Assembly (NCBI GenBank): GCA_965248605.1
Contig: CBDFJV010000006.1
Location: 868,001-932,000, forward strand
Length of the DNA: 64,000 nucleotides
Origin: CAUZJF01 sp965248605
Lineage (GTDB): Bacteria; Chloroflexota; Dehalococcoidia; Lucifugimonadales; CAUZJF01
Reading direction: 5' to 3'
Both the position numbers and the translations under genes were made by a program. The stretch's first letter is position 1, and each line of letters starts with the position of its first letter. Shown here piece by piece: positions 61,930-64,000 of this stretch. The notes beneath the pieces were generated by a model. That model was not told where the DNA came from. It saw only the letters and a program-made list of their open reading frames with translations, and did not search any database.

Positions 61930-62697
61930 TCAGTCAGATAGCTGGCGGCCAGAAGTCTTCTTGCTGTGCTTGAGTCGGTAGCTGTCCCCGTTCATCTCCA
62001 GGATGTCGACATGGTGGGTGAGGCGGTCGAGGAGAGCTCCGGTCAGCCGTTCAGAGCCGAACACCTCGGTCCACTCGACGAAGGGCAGGTTGGAGGTCAC
62101 CAGGACCGATCCACGCTCGTAACGCTGGCTGAACACCTCGAAGAGGAGCTCGGCGCCAGTCTTGGACAAGGGCACGAAGCCCAGTTCGTCGATGATCAGA
62201 AGCTTGAGTCGTGCGAGCCTTCTCTGCAGGTTGAGCAGACGCCGTTCGTCCCTGGCCTCGATCAGCTCGTGAACCAGAGCAGCGGCGGTGGTGAAGCCCA
62301 CGGACAGTCCCCTCTGACACGCAGCCAGACCGAGACCGAGGGCGATATGGGTCTTGCCGGTGCCACTGTTGCCGAGAGCGATGACGTTGTGGGGGCGCTC
62401 GATGTACTCGCATCGTGCCAGCTCCAGAACCAGAGCCTTGTTCAGGGACGGCATAGACAGGAAGTCGAAGGTGTCGAGGCTCTTGGTCGTCGGGAAGCGG
62501 GCTGCTTTGATCCGACGTTCCACCATGCGATGGTGACGGTCGATCAGCTCCAACTCCGATAGTCGCAGCAGGTAGTCCGGATGGTCAGCTCCCTCACTGG
62601 CACACTGGGATGCCAGCTTGTCGTACTCCCTCAGGAACGTGGGGAGCTTGAGTTGCTTGAGGTTGTGTTCGAGCAACATCGTGGACTTGTTGGTCAT
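61930..62697 (-). CDS. istB: IS21 helper ATPase IstB (copy 3)
   Basis: 255 residues, the same protein sequence as the copy at 14868-15635 (Walker A GNSGTGKTH, Walker B LLIIDELGF). The start overlaps the istA stop. Confidence 0.96.
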   Translation of the reverse strand: MTNKSTMLLEHNLKQLKLPTFLREYDKLASQCASEGADHPDYLLRLSELELIDRHHRMVERRIKAARFPTTKSLDTFDFLSMPSLNKALVLELARCEYIERPHNVIALGNSGTGKTHIALGLGLAACQRGLSVGFTTAAALVHELIEARDERRLLNLQRRLARLKLLIIDELGFVPLSKTGAELLFEVFSQRYERGSVLVTSNLPFVEWTEVFGSERLTGALLDRLTHHVDILEMNGDSYRLKHSKKTSGRQLSD

Positions 62698-64000
62698 GAC
62701 CGGCTCCCCGCCAGGAGAGCCATGTAGTCCCTGGTCGAGGTTGTTGCAACGTTGGTCCTGGGCAGATACGGGTACAACTCCATGTCGAGTCTAGGCGGTC
62801 GACCCTCGATCCTGCACAGCACCAGGTGCTTGACAGCATCGAAGCTCACAGCCCCGAGTCGAATGGCGTCTCGTACGGCGTCGTGGACTTCTTCCGGCTG
62901 GAAGTTCTCCATCAGTCTGAGCACCTGCACGAACTCCCTCTTTCCTCGCTTGCCCATCCGAGACTCCAGCAGCCGCCGCAACACTCCGAACTCCTCGGGC
63001 AACTCCCATCCAACCAGCGGCGCCGCCTGATCCAATGCCCTCGTCTTCTTCTCAAGGAGCGGCAGGTAATGGAGAGGGTCGAAGACGAAGTCGTCTCGAT
63101 CGTAGGACCGCCGATGGCGGGCGATGACTTCAGCGCCACAGCTGATCACAACCTCATGTACATATCCGCGGACCACAACGTCCCGATGACCGTAGGCCAC
63201 CGGGACCGAATAGTCATTGGTCCGGTATCTGACCAGGGACAGAGAACTGACCCTCGTCGCGTGCTTGTCGCTGGCGTCGTACGGTACGGCCGGCAGAAGC
63301 AGCAACTTCTCCAGGTCCCGCTCCAGCCGTTCTCCTATCGTCTCGTTGTGGCCGCGGAGTCGATCTTCGAACCGTCTGAGGCAGTGTTGCTCCAGATGAG
63401 CATTGAGGGCATCGAAGCTCTCGAACGATGGAATGGGCACCAGGAAGTTCCGGCGGACATAGCCGACCAGACCTTCTACTTTGCCCTTATCGTTCCCTTT
63501 GCCTGGACGGCCGAACCGGTCCTCGAACAGGTAGTGGGACTGAAGCTCGGAGAACACCCTGGTCCGCTGCCGGCGACCATCTCCCAGGATTCTGGCTACC
63601 GCGAGCGTGGTGTTGTCGTAGAGGATGCTCTGAGGCACTCCGCCCAGGAACGCGAAGGCGGAGACGTGTCCGTCGCAGAATGACTCCGTCGTCTCGGCGG
63701 GATACGCCTTCACATAGCACCCGTCGCTGTGAGGGAGGTCCAGGGCGAAGTAGTGGGCTTTGCGTTCCACTCCGCCGATGATCACTCGAGCTTCGCCGTA
63801 GTCGCACTGGGCATGTCCCGGGGAATGGGACAGTGGTACGAACATCTCGCGGGTATGACGACGGCGTTCTCGAACGTAGTCTTTGACTATCGTGTACTTG
63901 CCGGGGAAGCCGTGTTCGTCTCTGAGCCGTTCGTAGATACGCTTGGCGGTGTGACGCTGCTTCTTCGGTGAGCTCAGATCCTGCTCCAGGATCTGGTCCA
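62694..64000 (-). CDS. istA: IS21 transposase IstA (copy 3), N-terminus outside the window
   Basis: About 435 residues are visible and the frame is open to the window edge; the missing part is the HTH-containing N-terminus (about 68 residues by comparison with copy 1). Differences from copy 1 are few: FVPLSHSPG for FLPLSHPPG, QSHYLFED for QSRYLFED, KLLLLPAV for KLLPLPAV. The DDE residues are intact. Confidence 0.95.
   Translation of the reverse strand, partial: DQILEQDLSSPKKQRHTAKRIYERLRDEHGFPGKYTIVKDYVRERRRHTREMFVPLSHSPGHAQCDYGEARVIIGGVERKAHYFALDLPHSDGCYVKAYPAETTESFCDGHVSAFAFLGGVPQSILYDNTTLAVARILGDGRRQRTRVFSELQSHYLFEDRFGRPGKGNDKGKVEGLVGYVRRNFLVPIPSFESFDALNAHLEQHCLRRFEDRLRGHNETIGERLERDLEKLLLLPAVPYDASDKHATRVSSLSLVRYRTNDYSVPVAYGHRDVVVRGYVHEVVISCGAEVIARHRRSYDRDDFVFDPLHYLPLLEKKTRALDQAAPLVGWELPEEFGVLRRLLESRMGKRGKREFVQVLRLMENFQPEEVHDAVRDAIRLGAVSFDAVKHLVLCRIEGRPPRLDMELYPYLPRTNVATTSTRDYMALLAGSRS

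Larger units (their letters stand above)
61828..64000 (-). mobile_element. IS21-family element, copy 3, runs past the window end
   Basis: Right terminus TGTCAAGGGCGGTGTGAAAACG at 61828. Near-identical to copy 1 but in the opposite orientation; the left end lies beyond 64000. The two copies bracket 46 kb. Confidence 0.95.

Overview
The window is a high-GC bacterial chromosome segment whose housekeeping genes (argH, rpe, hemL, groES-groEL under a CIRCE operator, lepB, an ECF sigma/anti-sigma pair, dcd, and a ribD-ribE-ribBA-ribH cluster) together with sulfatase-like, VOC, membrane sulfite-oxidase-like and cyclase-AAA genes fit an environmental Chloroflexota, probably Dehalococcoidia/SAR202-like. 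That placement is an inference from gene content and repeat style; no rRNA or tRNA gene was recognised.

Layout. 0-7.7 kb: conserved core (argH end, rpe, a MNT/HEPN pair, hemL, two tandem coiled-coil genes, groEL-groES). 7.7-10.3 kb: a decaying ergothioneine locus, with egtD frameshifted and egtB hit twice by a 131-bp miniature transposon. 10.3-13 kb: hairpin-rich tandem repeats, a UBP zinc-finger protein, and a cyclase-AAA regulator cut off by an IS1380 end. 13-42 kb: a strongly accessory, IS-dense region. It holds IS21, an SOS-box-controlled imuB plus a dnaE2 truncated by IS21, a minus-strand run of small genes with strong Shine-Dalgarno sites and their own hairpins (including a triple-XRE regulator), and IS1380. 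It also holds a PRTRC-type cassette (F-like, B, JAB, ThiF, DUF2958), a group II intron splitting the DUF2958 gene and itself carrying an IS630 and a MITE, a second IS1380-type and a second IS630 element, Phd/VapC, and remnants of hsdM, IS256, IS21 and a response regulator. 42-44.8 kb: two paralogous cyclic-nucleotide-binding-fold genes separated by large palindromic repeats. 44.8-61.4 kb: mostly conserved core again, interrupted by one IS1182 element. 61.6 kb to the end: a palindrome-containing promoter repeat, an ISNCY stub and a near-identical, oppositely oriented copy of IS21.

How it works together. The 13-42 kb block looks like an integrated plasmid or conjugative element (PRTRC cassettes and DUF2958 genes are typically plasmid-borne) repeatedly reworked by IS elements. 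Many host genes are cut exactly at IS21 right ends (dnaE2, a response regulator, an ISNCY transposase), implying recombination between IS21 copies rather than simple insertion. The MITE is derived from the resident IS630: all four copies are identical and each end matches the corresponding end of the IS, so transposition was recent. In-silico removal of the MITEs restores egtB, and in-silico splicing of the group II intron restores DUF2958.

The best candidates for new biology are the tandem coiled-coil/A-type-fold proteins next to groEL, the PRTRC cassette with its nested intron, the recent IS630-derived MITE family, and a pair of promoters carrying a palindromic operator in the spacer.
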